A stretch of DNA of 64,000 nt from the NCBI GenBank assembly GCA_030844895.1, contig CM061233.1:49715453-49779452 (forward strand), given 5' to 3'. The position numbers and the translations under genes are program-made. This stretch comes from Ambrosia x helenae (lineage: Eukaryota > Streptophyta > Magnoliopsida > Asterales > Asteraceae). A model generated the notes under the pieces. That model was not told the origin of the DNA, did no database searches, and worked only from the letters and a program-made list of their open reading frames with translations. Of this stretch, positions 20,603 through 32,432 are shown piece after piece (the stretch's first letter is position 1; each line of letters opens with the position of its first letter).

Positions 20603-23600
20603 CGTTCGGCAAAATTAAGGTAAATCCGTACGCAATTAATATATAATTAACTGTTCTAGGCAAGAATTAATATCAATTAAGTATAATTGAGTATTCGGAA
20701 AATAGCGGAGTCCAATAGACGGCATAGGAATGCCTTAGTTTAATTAGAAATGCGACGGAATCGCATAAGAATAAACTAGTCCGAAACGGACGTTGGTGAT
20801 TACCCGGCAATAAATAAATAACCGAAAACGATCCCGAGTGCCCGAGATATAAAATGAAGATTATTTTTATGAAATATAAAGTGTTTTGGAACCCCAAAAC
20901 TATAAATGAAAACTCCAAATTAAAGTCTCCCGGTAGCGAATGAAGTTCGCGTATCGCGCCCGATGCGCGTAAAATATATAATTTCACCCGGTAAGAGCCT
21001 AAATAACTTACCAATACTTAAACTAGGCTATGTTTAAGGGTAATTGAAAGCTAATTATATGTCCGAAATAGCTCGTAATAAGAACGCGCAAAAACCCGAA
21101 AAACCCTAACCGAACCGATTCGAATCTAACTAAATACTTGCAAGATATTTTTGGCACATGATGTGGGACCCACAAGGCTTTTTGGCCAGCCATGGGAGGC
21201 CTCCATAGCCACCCTAATGTTGGGTCTAAACACAATGCAATCATGTTGTTTAAAAGCATGCTTAAAGTTGTTTTGTCTTTTGTATTAAGAATGCACTTTA
21301 TAAACCATTAAACCTTCATTTTTCTCATCACAAAACAACTCAATATCTCACTTTTGGGGCTGCTGATCAGCCATGACTTTGTACCCCACCACCACCTTGA
21401 TTTTTAATCTAATAACACATAATAAACACTCCATTCCTACCCTAAATCAAGTGTGTTCAAGTGCTTTGGAGCTTAACCTTGGAAGACACACATAACCCCT
21501 TCATAATCTAGTGTTTTTGTGACTTCCCTAGCCTTGTGCTAGTAGTAAGTTTCTTGAAACTTATCTTGTTCAAGTTTTATTTATTTATATGCTTAACTTG
21601 CAAGTTGTTTTTGGGATTCTTTTAACCAAAGTTTTTAAACAAGGTTTTGTGTGTTTTCTAAAAATGAAATAAAATGTTCACAAAGATGATCATGAACATA
21701 AGTTTTAGGATGGTTGGTGATGTTATTTTGTTACAAAAAAATATTGTATGTTCTAGTATTTTTTTTGAAGTTGTTTTGGATGAAAAACATAAAGTAACAC
21801 CTAACACACCTAAAAATGGTTTTGATCATTATATTATGACTAATGGAACCATTTGAACATGAAATATTTGTAACAAAATGTAATGAAGCTAAAATCACAA
21901 AAATAAAGTTGTAGACTTTAAAAATACAAGTATGAACAAATGGACTCCAAGACTTAAATCAAACATGTTAGTAGACTTAAAATGACTATATGTGGCTAAT
22001 AAAAGTGTTGGATGGTGAAAAGAACACTTATTGTAAATTTGGACATGTTAAAGTTTACTAGTTTTAGTAGAAATTGTCATTTTTATAAGTCTTGGGAATA
22101 ATATATAACTTTTGTAAAGTTAGAGGTTTGAAAAGTAAATTTGGAAAGTCCATGGGTGTAAAATGTGATTTTGAAAACTTTATGTTGAAAAATGTAACTT
22201 TAGAAAGTAAAAGGTTGAGAATGAAAAGTTATATTTTAAAAGGGCTGCTTTTGTAAAAGTAAGGAAACTTACACAAATATTTATTTTGTAAGAATGATAT
22301 TTTTATAAAAAGTATTTTATAAAAATATAAATTTACCATAAGTGTTGGAAAATATAAACACTAATATTTTTGTAAGAAAAATGGTAATGTAAACAACTTG
22401 TGATGTTTTATATAAAAATAAGCATTTTTACATTTATGGGGATGTAAAAGTGTTGTAAGAATTTTTAGGAATAAAACATCCAAGTTAATATATATATTCG
22501 AAAGTAGGAAAATGCGTAAACCGGCAAGTAGTATGATTTCCTACAAAAGATATATATATAAGTTAAGAAATCGGGAAAGCGGACATATGTCAATACGACG
22601 AGCTATCGGACAAAGTGTAAAATGAACAAAGTGTAAAATGAACAAAGTGTAAAACGAACAAGGTATAAATCGGACATAAGCGTAAATCGGACGGATAAGT
22701 ATACGAGTATAACTTCCTACAAGATACGAGTATACGTTATTGCGGCGATTACGATTTAACTATTCTAAGTAAGAGAATATGTATATATTTTGTGAACAAA
22801 ATATATGTAAGGATAATAAAGGGTGAAAAATATACATAAACACTTTCCTAAGTGTTGGAAGTGAGATGGGAGAATTTGTAAGAAATAAAATAAGTTAAGT
22901 ATGTTATTATAAGTATATGTATACTTATATGAAAAATAAATACTTAACATAAAATAAATCTCGTTCGACAAGATCTTTGTATATTTATTTTTATGGGGAA
23001 ATAAATATATAATAAAAGTGAGTCGAGTCGGAAGATATAACGAAATATTAATACAAGTTAGTAAATACATATTGATAAATATGTTTAAAGATCATGACGT
23101 GTAAGGAAATATTAATACAAGTTAGTAAATACATATCGAGTCGGAAGATATAACGAAATATCGTTCGACTAGGGTATATTCCTAATTAAACCGTAAGTAT
23201 AAACGTGGTGTCGGGAGTTGGGGAAAGACAACTTGCCAGTAAGACACGCACTTTGAGACCGGTACCTTATTAAGTTAGGACACATGTAGGTGGTCTCGCA
23301 TTGGACTTGGCAAAGACTATTTTCTGATTACGTGACACGTTTGAGGTGAGTTTTCACGGCCCCTTTTATGTTTTACTGTTTTTAAACTTGGGGGAAAGAT
23401 ATGTAAGAAAGGATTAAATGTGCGATAACATGTAAAAGTATGAAATGGTACATAAGATGGGCACATGGGTAACGGTAAAGTCACATGGGACGTGAAGTCT
23501 CCGCAGTTAACTGTAACCATTTATACAAAGGGATGTAGCCGTAGAATATGGGAATAGTACTATTGGTTCTTGACGAGACCCACCCCGGTTGATTAGCGAT

Positions 23601-24153
23601 CAACACGGAAGGACCACGGGGTGCGACGATATTCTAAATTAGTTGTTACCATGTAAACAACTTGCGGGGCAAAGTAAAATAGTCTGGTTTTGGTTACGGG
23701 CCTATGGGGATTCCATCGGTATTAGGACTTGCAACCCTAATAGCATATGTAGCACATTTCTTATTTCGTTATGCGCACTTATTTACAAATGAATGTTAAT
23801 TTATTTGTGTGTCAAAACCTGTGAAACTCACCAATATATTTATATATTGACGTTTTTCCTAACATATCTTTCAGGTAACTAAGAATGTGAAGGCGTGCAA
23901 TGGCTAGGGCGGACGAAATAAAGACGAGACGGACTTTTGTTAGGGATTTACTAATATTTCCTATGGGATTGGGAAATAGTTGAAAATCCTTATTTTGTTA
24001 AAAACTACATTTTGGGACGTGTATCTAAACAAAATACTTTCCGTCGTCTAATGAATGTTTATTATCTAAATTATGTGTTTGTTTAATCTTGGCTATGAAG
24101 CATTTCTCTTTCGCGTCCACGCCACGTGTTTCCGCCGTTGTCGTGGTGTGACA
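20598..24153 (+). repeat. 3' LTR of the chromovirus
   Basis: 3556 bp, about 62 bp shorter than the 5' LTR, nearly all because of one event: about 118 bp (12953-13070 in the 5' LTR) is replaced by about 60 bp at 23108-23168 that copies three nearby upstream stretches. Elsewhere the LTRs are almost identical. It has the same intron-like segment (23346-23874) and ends GTGTGACA before TTTCT. Confidence 0.92.
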
Positions 24154-25164
24154 TTTCTAGTCTAAAATATGCTAGGGTTCCTAATTTGGGGATGAATACT
24201 TGATTTATGATTAAATTCGAATAATTGTTAATAACTCAATAAATAAAGAAATAATTAATAAAATATTTCCGACCAATAATAACTAAAGGTAGTTGAATTA
24301 TAATGTAATAAACGTGAAAATAATTTTTATAAAATTATTTTCTTAATTAATGAATATTTATATATTAATACTTGTTTTACAAAATATAGACTTAATATTT
24401 AAAAATATTAAAATTTATAAATTTCGAATCAAAAAAATTATATTTCTGATCTAAATGATTAATAATAATTTATGTGAAATTTTGATGTAAAAATAATGAA
24501 AAATGAATTTATTATGATTTATTTATGATTAAAACAACAAAAATCGATTAAAAATATTAAATAAATGATTTTTCTGAAATAAAATTTATTTCTGAAATAT
24601 TTATTGATTTGTAAGTTTAAAATAATTTTTGTGGGATTTTATAAAATCGTTTAGATATTTTTATAGAATTTTTAGTTTATTTATGAATAAACTTGTATTA
24701 TATATTATATATATTAAATAAATGATTTTTATGAAAATAAAAATTGTATAATAAATTTTGTTAGTTATATATCATAAAATAAGTTTTTTTATAATTTATA
24801 AGTCATTCTTTATATTTTAAAACCATTTTTAAAAGATAATATAAAAAAATACAAAAAGGAAAAGGTTTAAAAAAAATTGTTGTTGATGGTGGGGTTCGAA
24901 CCTGGCTTCAGGCCGGTTCATTGTCTTAATCAAATACCCTAGACCATCTGGTCTGAGCTACGTTTTGTTACAAATTTCAGCACTTAAATCCTTTAACATT
25001 TCAGAACGATTATCCCCAATTTTTTTTTCCTATAAACCCTAGATACCATGCCCATCAATTGACCCATAAAACGATTTCAATAACAAGGTTAACGTTAGGG
25101 CTATTAATCTACATTAGAAACCGAACAAAACCATGTAATATAATTGAACTTACAAACTCAAATC
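24154..25164 (-). repeat. Probable LTR of TR-GAG copy 2, piece 2
   Basis: Starts with the TTTCT duplication. Very AT-rich, no gene. By position it is the middle of the LTR that begins at 9643 and ends at 37352; I cannot align most of it with the shorter LTR at 687-2005, so this copy belongs to a longer or older subfamily or holds another old insertion. It contains a tRNA-like stretch (24881-24967). Confidence 0.5.
24881..24967 (-). other. tRNA-like stretch (pol III A and B boxes)
   Basis: On the minus strand TAGCTCAGACCAGATGG resembles an A box and GGTTCGAACCC a B box about 45 nt later. The ends do not form a clear acceptor stem, so it is not called a tRNA gene; it could be a tRNA-derived SINE head or a decayed tRNA copy. 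Confidence 0.4.
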
Positions 25165-25862
25165 TGTTAGGACAAAAAGGATTGGTGAAACCACTTTTGC
25201 AAACCTTAGTCTAATTCACTTCTGTCAAAATATTCTAAGTATAGAACTGCTGAAGAAGAAGGATGAAACTGCTGAAGAAGAGATTCAGAAGTGCTGAAGA
25301 AGAAAAGTCATCAGAAGTTCTGAAGTTCAAACCAGACACTTCTACTGAAGAACTACTGAAGACAAACTACTCATCAGTAGTTTGTCATTCATCAGCACTT
25401 ACATGAAGATCTTTTCCACCGCCTTTTTGTATCAGTAGTTTATTACTTTAATGTTTCTTTTTGCTTTATGTACAAATTCCAAGACTGCAACTTGTTGCAA
25501 CTTGTTTCTGAACTTGCTTTTGGCAAGGTTCATGTATTTGTAAAGTCTATAAATAGAAGGGTTCATCCCTCTGTTTTAGACATTGATTTTAATACAGAAA
25601 TCCTTCAACACTTATTATTGTAATTTCCATTTCGTGTTTATTGAGAATCTGTCAAAGTGTTTCATTCTCATTCAATACTTAGATTCTCAATAAACACTTT
25701 TCATTTATTAGTTCTTGAATCCGGGGGGAGTAATAACTCCTGTTGATAAGTGTAGCTTTAAACTTATAAACATTCCGCTGTGCTATCACTCATCAAGAAC
25801 TTGCTAAACACTTAAGTGTCAACTAGCAAGTTCAAACAAAAGAGCAATATACTGATCCAACA
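25165..25862 (+). repeat. 5' LTR of SIRE1
   Basis: 698 bp, TGTTAGGACA ... GATCCAACA. Upstream of the TATA box the U3 is packed with short direct and inverted copies of CTGAAGAAG, TCAGAAGTTCTGAAG and CATCAGTAGTTT. The TATA box is at 25549-25556. Confidence 0.93.
25549..25556 (+). promoter_or_regulatory. TATA box of SIRE1 LTR
   Basis: TATAAATA about 385 bp into the LTR, repeated at 36322-36329 in the 3' LTR. Confidence 0.7.
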
Positions 25863-25864
25863 AT

Positions 25865-25876
25865 TGGTATCAGAGC
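25865..25876 (+). other. Primer binding site of SIRE1
   Basis: TGGTATCAGAGC, 3 nt after the LTR; complementary to initiator Met tRNA. Confidence 0.88.
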
Positions 25877-26018
25877 ACTGGTTTATCTGATCACATATCA
25901 ATCTAACACATTGAGAATCAGACACAGGCTCTTATTGATATTCAATAAAGGATTATAAGCTCACTTTTATCAACATCCATCACTTTAAGAGATATTTGAC
26001 AAATCAATACTCTTTAAA

Positions 26019-28211
26019 ATGGATCCTCATAATACTGGTTCTGCCACTAAACCTGCCATGCTTGTAAGAAATGAATATAACATATGGCAAAAGAGAATGG
26101 CACATACCTTATCACAGACCAACACAGGTTGTTGGAGATCTGTGATATATGGTCCTCATAAACCAGTAAATATAAATCTTGAAACTAAGGAAGAGATTCC
26201 AAAAGAACCAAAAGACTATACTGATGATGATTTCCTAAAACTTGAGCTTGATGCAAAAGCTTTCTCTATGTTGGCAATGGCACTCCTAAATGAAATCTAC
26301 TCTGGCCTATTACATTGTGATAGTGCCAAAGAGCTTTGGGACTGCCTAAAAGAACAGTTTGGAGGAACTGAAGAGGTAATTGCCAACACCAGAGAAATCT
26401 TGGCTCAACAATATGAAACTTTTGCTCACATTAATGGGGAAACTTTAACACAGCAATTTGAAAGATTTTCCTCATTAATATCTGAGCTAAAGCTAAATGG
26501 TCAGACCTACACAACTGTATCTATGCTTCATAGATTTTTAAGGTCTTTACCTGATAAATGGGAAACATACTCAATAGTCTTAAGATCTTCACCAGACTTT
26601 AGCTCCCTCACTCTTACAAAACTTCATGGGAGATTACTTACTTTTGAGAGAGAAATTGATCAAAAGAAAACATTACAAAATTCTGGCAAAACTGCTGATG
26701 ACTATCTACCAGGTAGTACAGCACTATTGGGACATGACTCACCAACTTGTTCAAATGGTTTTGGATCTTTTGACCACATTGACATAACTGCTAGGATCTC
26801 ATCTGAAAGATCATTCCCAGGTTATGACAATAATGACTTTGGTCAAACTGCTGATAACGTGTGTTTTATCATGGATGACTTAAATAGTTTCAGCAGTGAT
26901 GACCTAGAAGAAATGGATATTTTGCACCAACTGGCCATGTTAAGTTTAAAAACAAATAAATTTTACAAAAGGTCAGGAAGGAAGTTTCCAGGACTTAACA
27001 GTTCTACAAAAATTGGTTTTGACAAATCTAAACTTAGATGTCACAAGTGTCAAAAGTTGGGACACTTTGCTAGAGAGTGTAGAAGCTCTGGCTTTAACCA
27101 ATCTCAGTCTGGAAACAATTTTAACCCAAATTATAATAGGAATAATGGAACACAAGGGAGTGCACATTTTGTACAGGCACAAGCTCCACAACACCAATAT
27201 GTGCCACAAGTACAATATGTACAGATGCCTGCTCAACAGATGCAGAGCCAACAATCAATCCCTCCCTTTCCAGCTGCTCAACAACCTCCACAGCAACAAC
27301 AACCCTCTCAACAATGTTTATTTACTTCAAGGTATGTTGACTGGAGCAGTCTTCCTTTTGACACCACAGAGTGCAATCCTGATGCAGACAACAAAACGTT
27401 TGACATCAACTGGGGAGAACCTGACAATGGCAGAAAGAACTTTGCCTTAATGGCATTTGAGGGATGCTCCTCAAAATCTGCCTTGTCACAGGTATCAAAA
27501 GAATCTTTGACAAACTTATGTTCAAATTCACGCAAAGAATCTTTTGCTCTCATAAGAGAGACAAATGTGCACTTACAAGGAAAAGCAAATGACTCTGAGA
27601 GAAAATTCACTCAGATGAAATGTGATTTAGAAAGAAAACTTTCTGCAAAAACAAAAGAAGTTTCTAAATTATCTAACTCTGCTATTGAAACCCAAGCACA
27701 AATTAAAATCATGATTAATGACCTAGGGAATGTCAGACAAGAGCTTGCTGACACCAAGGTCACATGTGAAAAATGGGTGGAATCTTGTAAGGGGTACCAA
27801 CTATTGCTAAACAAACAAAGTGCTTCAAATGTTAGGTTTGGCATAGGGTACAATCACACTGAAACACCAACAGATTTCTCTCCCAAAACTACTGAAGATG
27901 GGAGAAAAATTGTTTCAGGTGAAACTTCTGAAGAGGAAGAATGCACATCTTTCCATGAAAACTTTCTAAAGTCACACAAAGAAAGTTCTTCAGAAGTACT
28001 GATTAAATCTGACTTTAAGCCATCAGTAGTTTCAACTACATCAGGAGTTGAGAACCTGAAAACTACTGATGACCTAAAACCAATCAAAACTGTCAGAAAC
28101 TTGTCTTTGAAAGAAAAGGCAAAAGAATGTGAAATTTGTGGTCTGTTCAACCACAAAACAGAATTTTGCAGATATAGAAAAGGTATTCAGTTCAACAAGA
28201 AAAATCAATAA
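26019..28211 (+). CDS. gag of SIRE1 (large Sirevirus Gag)
   Basis: 730 codons from ATG 26019 (MDPHNTGSATKPAMLV). The N-terminal 230 residues are the copia Gag capsid (UBN2-type; YNIWQKRM, ELWDCLKEQFGG, FLRSLPDKWE). A CCHC knuckle (CHKCQKLGHFAREC) lies near residue 340, then a Gln/Pro-rich segment (about 365-430), a predicted coiled coil (about 510-600) and a second knuckle (CEICGLFNHKTEFC) near 704. Two knuckles so far apart and the large size are Sirevirus features. The TAA at 28209-28211 is probably premature: by comparison with the second copy (stop at 37691) the natural end is near 28584, reached after a frame change around 28330. Confidence 0.88.
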   Translation: MDPHNTGSATKPAMLVRNEYNIWQKRMAHTLSQTNTGCWRSVIYGPHKPVNINLETKEEIPKEPKDYTDDDFLKLELDAKAFSMLAMALLNEIYSGLLHCDSAKELWDCLKEQFGGTEEVIANTREILAQQYETFAHINGETLTQQFERFSSLISELKLNGQTYTTVSMLHRFLRSLPDKWETYSIVLRSSPDFSSLTLTKLHGRLLTFEREIDQKKTLQNSGKTADDYLPGSTALLGHDSPTCSNGFGSFDHIDITARISSERSFPGYDNNDFGQTADNVCFIMDDLNSFSSDDLEEMDILHQLAMLSLKTNKFYKRSGRKFPGLNSSTKIGFDKSKLRCHKCQKLGHFARECRSSGFNQSQSGNNFNPNYNRNNGTQGSAHFVQAQAPQHQYVPQVQYVQMPAQQMQSQQSIPPFPAAQQPPQQQQPSQQCLFTSRYVDWSSLPFDTTECNPDADNKTFDINWGEPDNGRKNFALMAFEGCSSKSALSQVSKESLTNLCSNSRKESFALIRETNVHLQGKANDSERKFTQMKCDLERKLSAKTKEVSKLSNSAIETQAQIKIMINDLGNVRQELADTKVTCEKWVESCKGYQLLLNKQSASNVRFGIGYNHTETPTDFSPKTTEDGRKIVSGETSEEEECTSFHENFLKSHKESSSEVLIKSDFKPSVVSTTSGVENLKTTDDLKPIKTVRNLSLKEKAKECEICGLFNHKTEFCRYRKGIQFNKKNQ

Positions 28212-28595
28212 CTGGTTGTGGGAAAACAAATCAAAAATGATTATGTAAAAACTTTTTCTCCCAAGAAACAACAACCAGCAAAAACCTTTTCTCAGAAAAA
28301 GACAAAATCTCAACAAAAGTCTTTTTTCTCAAAATTCTCTATCAGTAGTTAGACCTGAATCATCAGCAGTTTCACAAACTGCTGAGATTAAAGATCTTAT
28401 GAACTTGGTACAACTACTGATGACCAAAGTTGATGGTGGTCCTCAAAAGGATACCACCATTGTTCTTAATGCAAAATCCATTGCCAAAAAGACATGGATT
28501 TCTAAACTTGGTCAAGAACAAACTGTAAATGTTCCCAAGAGCAAACCCAAAGCCAAACTGGCTTGGGTTCCTAAATCTAACTGATTTGCTATCTT
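28212..28595 (+). pseudogene. gag C-terminal tail and gag-pol junction of SIRE1
   Basis: After the gag stop the same frame runs to about 28350, then the coding frame moves by one (MNLVQLLMTKVDGG... KAKLAWVPKSN) to a TGA at 28582-28584. In the older copy (37691-37706) gag stop and pol are in one frame 15 nt apart, so the ancestor probably made Gag-Pol by stop readthrough; here a 1 nt loss after the stop puts pol out of frame. Confidence 0.65.
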
Positions 28596-31500
28596 GTGCA
28601 GAGAGTTTCCAGAGGCTTAAATAGCATTTGGTATGTAGACAGTGGAGGCTCAATGCACATGACAGGATGCAAATACCTGATAAACAATTTTATCAGTCAA
28701 AGAGATGGATCTGTATCCTTTGGGAACAATGCTAAGGGATATGTGCTAGGACATGGCAATGTCTCCTCTGGCAAAATACAGTTTGACAAGGTAAATCTGG
28801 TTGAAAACCTTGAGTACAACTTGCTGAGTGTGTCACAAATGTGTGATAAAGGATATTCTTCCTTTTTCACAAAGACAACATGCAAGATCATATCACCAGA
28901 AGGCCAGAAGTTGATAGAGAAGATCATTGAAGATCATACTTTGTTAATAGCCAAAAGATGTGGCAATGTCTATGCAGTGGACATTGAAAAAGACAAAGTA
29001 CTGAACAACACTGCATGTTTCTTCTCAAGGGCGTCAACTTCAGAAACTGATCTCTGGCACAGGAGACTTGGCCATGTGAACTTTAAAACCATAAATAAAG
29101 TCACAAAAATGGGCTTGGTCAGAGGTCTACCCTTAAAAGTATACCAGTGTCAAGAACACTGTGTATCCTGTTTAAAGGGTAAACAGCATAAGTCCTCCTA
29201 TAAGTCTATTGAAGAATCAAAAACAACTGCATGTCTTCAACTACTCCATATGGACTTATTTGGGCCTGTAAAAATCATGAGCCTTGGTAAGAAGAAGTAC
29301 TGCTTAGTCATCATTGATGACTACTCAAGATTTACATGGGTATTCTTCTTATTTTCCAAGGATGAGGCTGTTGAAATCATCAAGTTCTTCATTCTACAAG
29401 TAGAGAAGCAATACTCTCTACCTGTCAAAACCATTAGAAGTGATAATGGGACAGAGTTCAGGAACAAAACTCTGGATGAATTCTGTTTGTCTAAAGGGAT
29501 TATTAGACAATTCAGTGTTGCCAGAACTCCTGAACAAAATGGTGTGGTAGAAAGGAAGAATAGAACTTTAATAGAAGGAGCAAGAACAATGTTAGCTGAT
29601 TCTGGCCTACCTTTATACTTTTGGGCAGAAGCAGTTAACACATCATGTTATGTTCAAAATAGAGTTCTTGTTGTCAAGAGACATTCAAAGACTGCCTATG
29701 AAGTTCTTCATGGCATGAAGCCCCTTATCTCCTTTTTCAGGGCTTTTGGGTGTTAATGTTTCATCTTGAACATTAAGGAATCTATTTCAGAGTTTGCTGC
29801 CAAAGTTGACTCAGGTTACTTTCTTGGTTATTCTTCAACTAGAAAAGCCTACAAGGTTTTTAACTCAAGAACCAGGATAGTAGAAGAAACACTGAATGTC
29901 AAGTTCAATGAGTCAAAACACACTCTTATTCCAGCACATCCTGCTGAACTCTTTGACCTTGACAACTTTCATTTTTAACTTGAAAAGACAGTCACTTCAT
30001 CCAAACCTACTTATTATGGTGATCAAAGATTTGATGATGAGGATCCAGCACCATGGACTCCTCAAACAGTCATTAAGTCAACTTCAAAACCATCAGAAGT
30101 TTCACAAACTTCTAATTCAACAAATACTGAAGGACAAACTCAAACATCTGCTTCAGCACCTGCAACTACTGAAGACACTGAAACTGCTGAACCAGATATA
30201 ATAGACCTCAGTAGTTTGTTTGAAGAACATGAGCCACCAACACCTGTCAGTGGTTTACAACAACTGATCGAACACAAAGACCATCCACTTGATCAAATCA
30301 TGGGTGATATTGCATCAGGTGTTCTTACAAGAAACCAGCTTTCCAACTTTTGTCTATTCTCAGCATTTATTTCACAGTTGGAACCAAAGAAGTACCAGGA
30401 AGCCCTCAAAGACAACAATTGGGTGCAAGCAATGCAAGATGAATTGCTTCAATTCAACAAGCAACAGGTTTGGGAAATCTGTCCCTTACCACCAAACAAG
30501 AAACCAATTGGCACAAGATGGGTTTTCAGGAACAAACAAGATGAAGCTGGTATTATAATCAAGAATAAGGCAAGACTGGTAGTACAAGGTTACTCTCAAG
30601 AAGAAGGAATTGACTATGATGAAACCTTTGCTCCAGTTGCAAGGCTTGAAGCCATCAGGTTATTTCTGGCTTATGCCATTTCCAACAAAATAAAAGTTTA
30701 TCAAATGGATGTCAAGAGTGCATTTTTGTATGTAAAGATAAAAGAGGAAGTGTACGTTTGTCAGCCACCTGGGTTTGAGGATCCTTCTCATCCTGAGTGG
30801 GTGTACAAACTAGACAAAGCTCTTTATGGGCTCAAACAGGCTCCAAGAGCCTGGTATGATACACTTTCAACCTTTTTACTCAAAAATAACTTCACAAGAG
30901 GTGCCATTGATAAAACTCTTTTCATAAAACATGTTGGAAATCATGTCTTACTTTTTCAAATATATGTTGATGATAACATTTTTGGTTCAACAAACACAAA
31001 ATTGTGTGATGAATTTAAGAAACTCATGCAATCAAAATTTGAGATGAGTACAATGGGAGAACTGCAGTACTTTCTGGGACTGCAGATTAAACAACAATCA
31101 AATGGAACTTTTATACATCAATCAAAATATGTTAAAGAATTATTAAACAAATTTTCTTTACAAGACTATAAATCATGTTCCACTCCCATGACACCAACCA
31201 CACAAGTTGAACCAGATGATCAAGGAAAACAGGTTGATCAAACCATGTATAGATGTATGATAGGTTCCCTTTTATATCTAACTGCTTCTAGACCAGATAT
31301 TATGTTTTCAACATGTGTCTGTGTAGATATCAATCAGCTCCTAGGGAATCACACCTTATTGCAGTCAAAAGAATCTTCAGATATCTGAAAGGAACTCCAA
31401 CACTTGGAATTTGGTATCCTACTTCAAGCAATACCAAGTTATCAGCTTTTTCAGATAGTGACTATGCAGGGTGTAAAATGTCAAGAAAATCAACATCTGG

Positions 31501-31903
31501 TGGTTGTCAATTCTTGGGAAACTGTCTAGTGTCCTGGCAATCAAAGAAACAAACATCTGTTGCAACTTCAACTGCTGAAGCTGAATACATTGCAGCTGCA
31601 AGTTGTACATCACAGATACAATGGCTCCAATATCAACTTCTTGATTATGGAATCAAAGAGACCAAGACACCATTGCTTGTAGACAGCAAATCTGCCATTA
31701 GCATTATTCAAAATCCTGTTCAGTTTTCAAAAACTAAACACATTGAAATCAGGTATCATTTCATAAGAGATTGCTATGAAAAAGGCAAGATTGAAGTGAA
31801 ACATGTAGCAACAGCTAATCAAATAGCTGACATATTCACTAAACCCCTTGACACATCAACATTTCAGAAGTTAGTATCCATGCTAGGGATGCTAAAATTG
31901 TAA
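28596..31903 (+). pseudogene. pol of SIRE1 (protease, integrase, RT, RNase H)
   Basis: Copia order PR-IN-RT-RH. Protease WYVDSGGSMHMTG at once after the start; GAG-pre-integrase zinc region (LWHRRLGHVNF ... CVSCLKGKQH) near 29050-29200; integrase DDE core (DLFGPV, SDNGTEF, EQNGVVERKNR) 29250-29560; RT (RWVFRNKQDEAG, MDVKSAFL, YVDDNIFGS) 30500-31150; RNase H (TAEAEYIAAA, KHIEIRYHF) to the stop at 31901-31903. Breaks: TAA at 29754-29756 and 29976-29978 in frame, and loss of one base near 31323, after which the frame continues correctly. It would have supplied all enzymes of replication and now cannot as one chain. Confidence 0.9.
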
Positions 31904-32432
31904 GTGTTTCTCTTTATTTTTCTGAACAACTTTTTTATTTTTCACTTACATCTGTTTTCAAAAACTTGAAAAACTTCTGAAAAGAGAGAAACTACTGATG
32001 AACAAAACATCAGTATGGGGATATTTTCTAAAAAGTGATTAACTTCTGATAAAACAAACTTCAGAAGTTATGAATAAAGTATTTATAAAGTATTTCTCAT
32101 CAGCTGTTCAAAACTGCTGAAGAGAAAGTGGGAACTACTGATGAGTAAAATTCTTCATCAGCAGTTTAGTCAAAAAGGGCAAATCAGACTTTTCCCATCA
32201 TCAGAAGTTTAACCTAGTCGGTTTAAAACTTCTGATAAAGAGGTTTTTAACCTAGGAGGTTTAAAACTTCTAATAAAGAAGATCCAAGCGGTTAAAAACT
32301 TCTGATAAATATCTTTTTTCAACACTTATCCATTCAAAAACAAAAATTCCCTCCTTCTCTCTCAAGAAAGCTCTCAAACCCCTGAACCTGCAACAAAAAC
32401 ACTGTTCGATTCATACACACACACAAAACCAC
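31904..32432 (+). promoter_or_regulatory. Spacer before the extra ORF, motif cluster and possible promoter
   Basis: About 530 bp without coding potential. It is filled with the same short motifs as the U3 (AACTACTGATGA, TTCATCAGCAGTTT, AAACTTCTGATAAA), then a TATA-like GATAAATATC near 32303 and a CT-rich leader of about 120 nt up to the ATG at 32433. The older copy has the same arrangement with a better TATA box (41542-41549). I infer a second promoter for the extra ORF. Confidence 0.45.

Larger units (their letters stand above)
10440..24153 (+). mobile_element. Complete Ty3/gypsy chromovirus (Tekay/Del-like) with long LTRs
   Basis: A 13.7 kb element: LTR 10440-14057, primer site, extra ORF (14334-15503), gag-pol (15962-20602), polypurine tract, LTR 20598-24153 and a 5 bp target duplication. 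A C-terminal chromodomain-like region and the order PR-RT-RH-IN place it in the chromoviruses; the Tekay/Del lineage is inferred from RT and integrase style. By eye the LTRs differ at little more than a dozen substitutions outside one local rearrangement, and gag-pol has a single open break (a possible intron), so the insertion is young and may still be coding-competent. It sits inside the LTR of TR-GAG copy 2. Confidence 0.93.

Noticed and set aside
24881..24967. tRNA gene on the minus strand
   Set aside because: A and B boxes are present, but I cannot draw an acceptor stem or a good anticodon arm.
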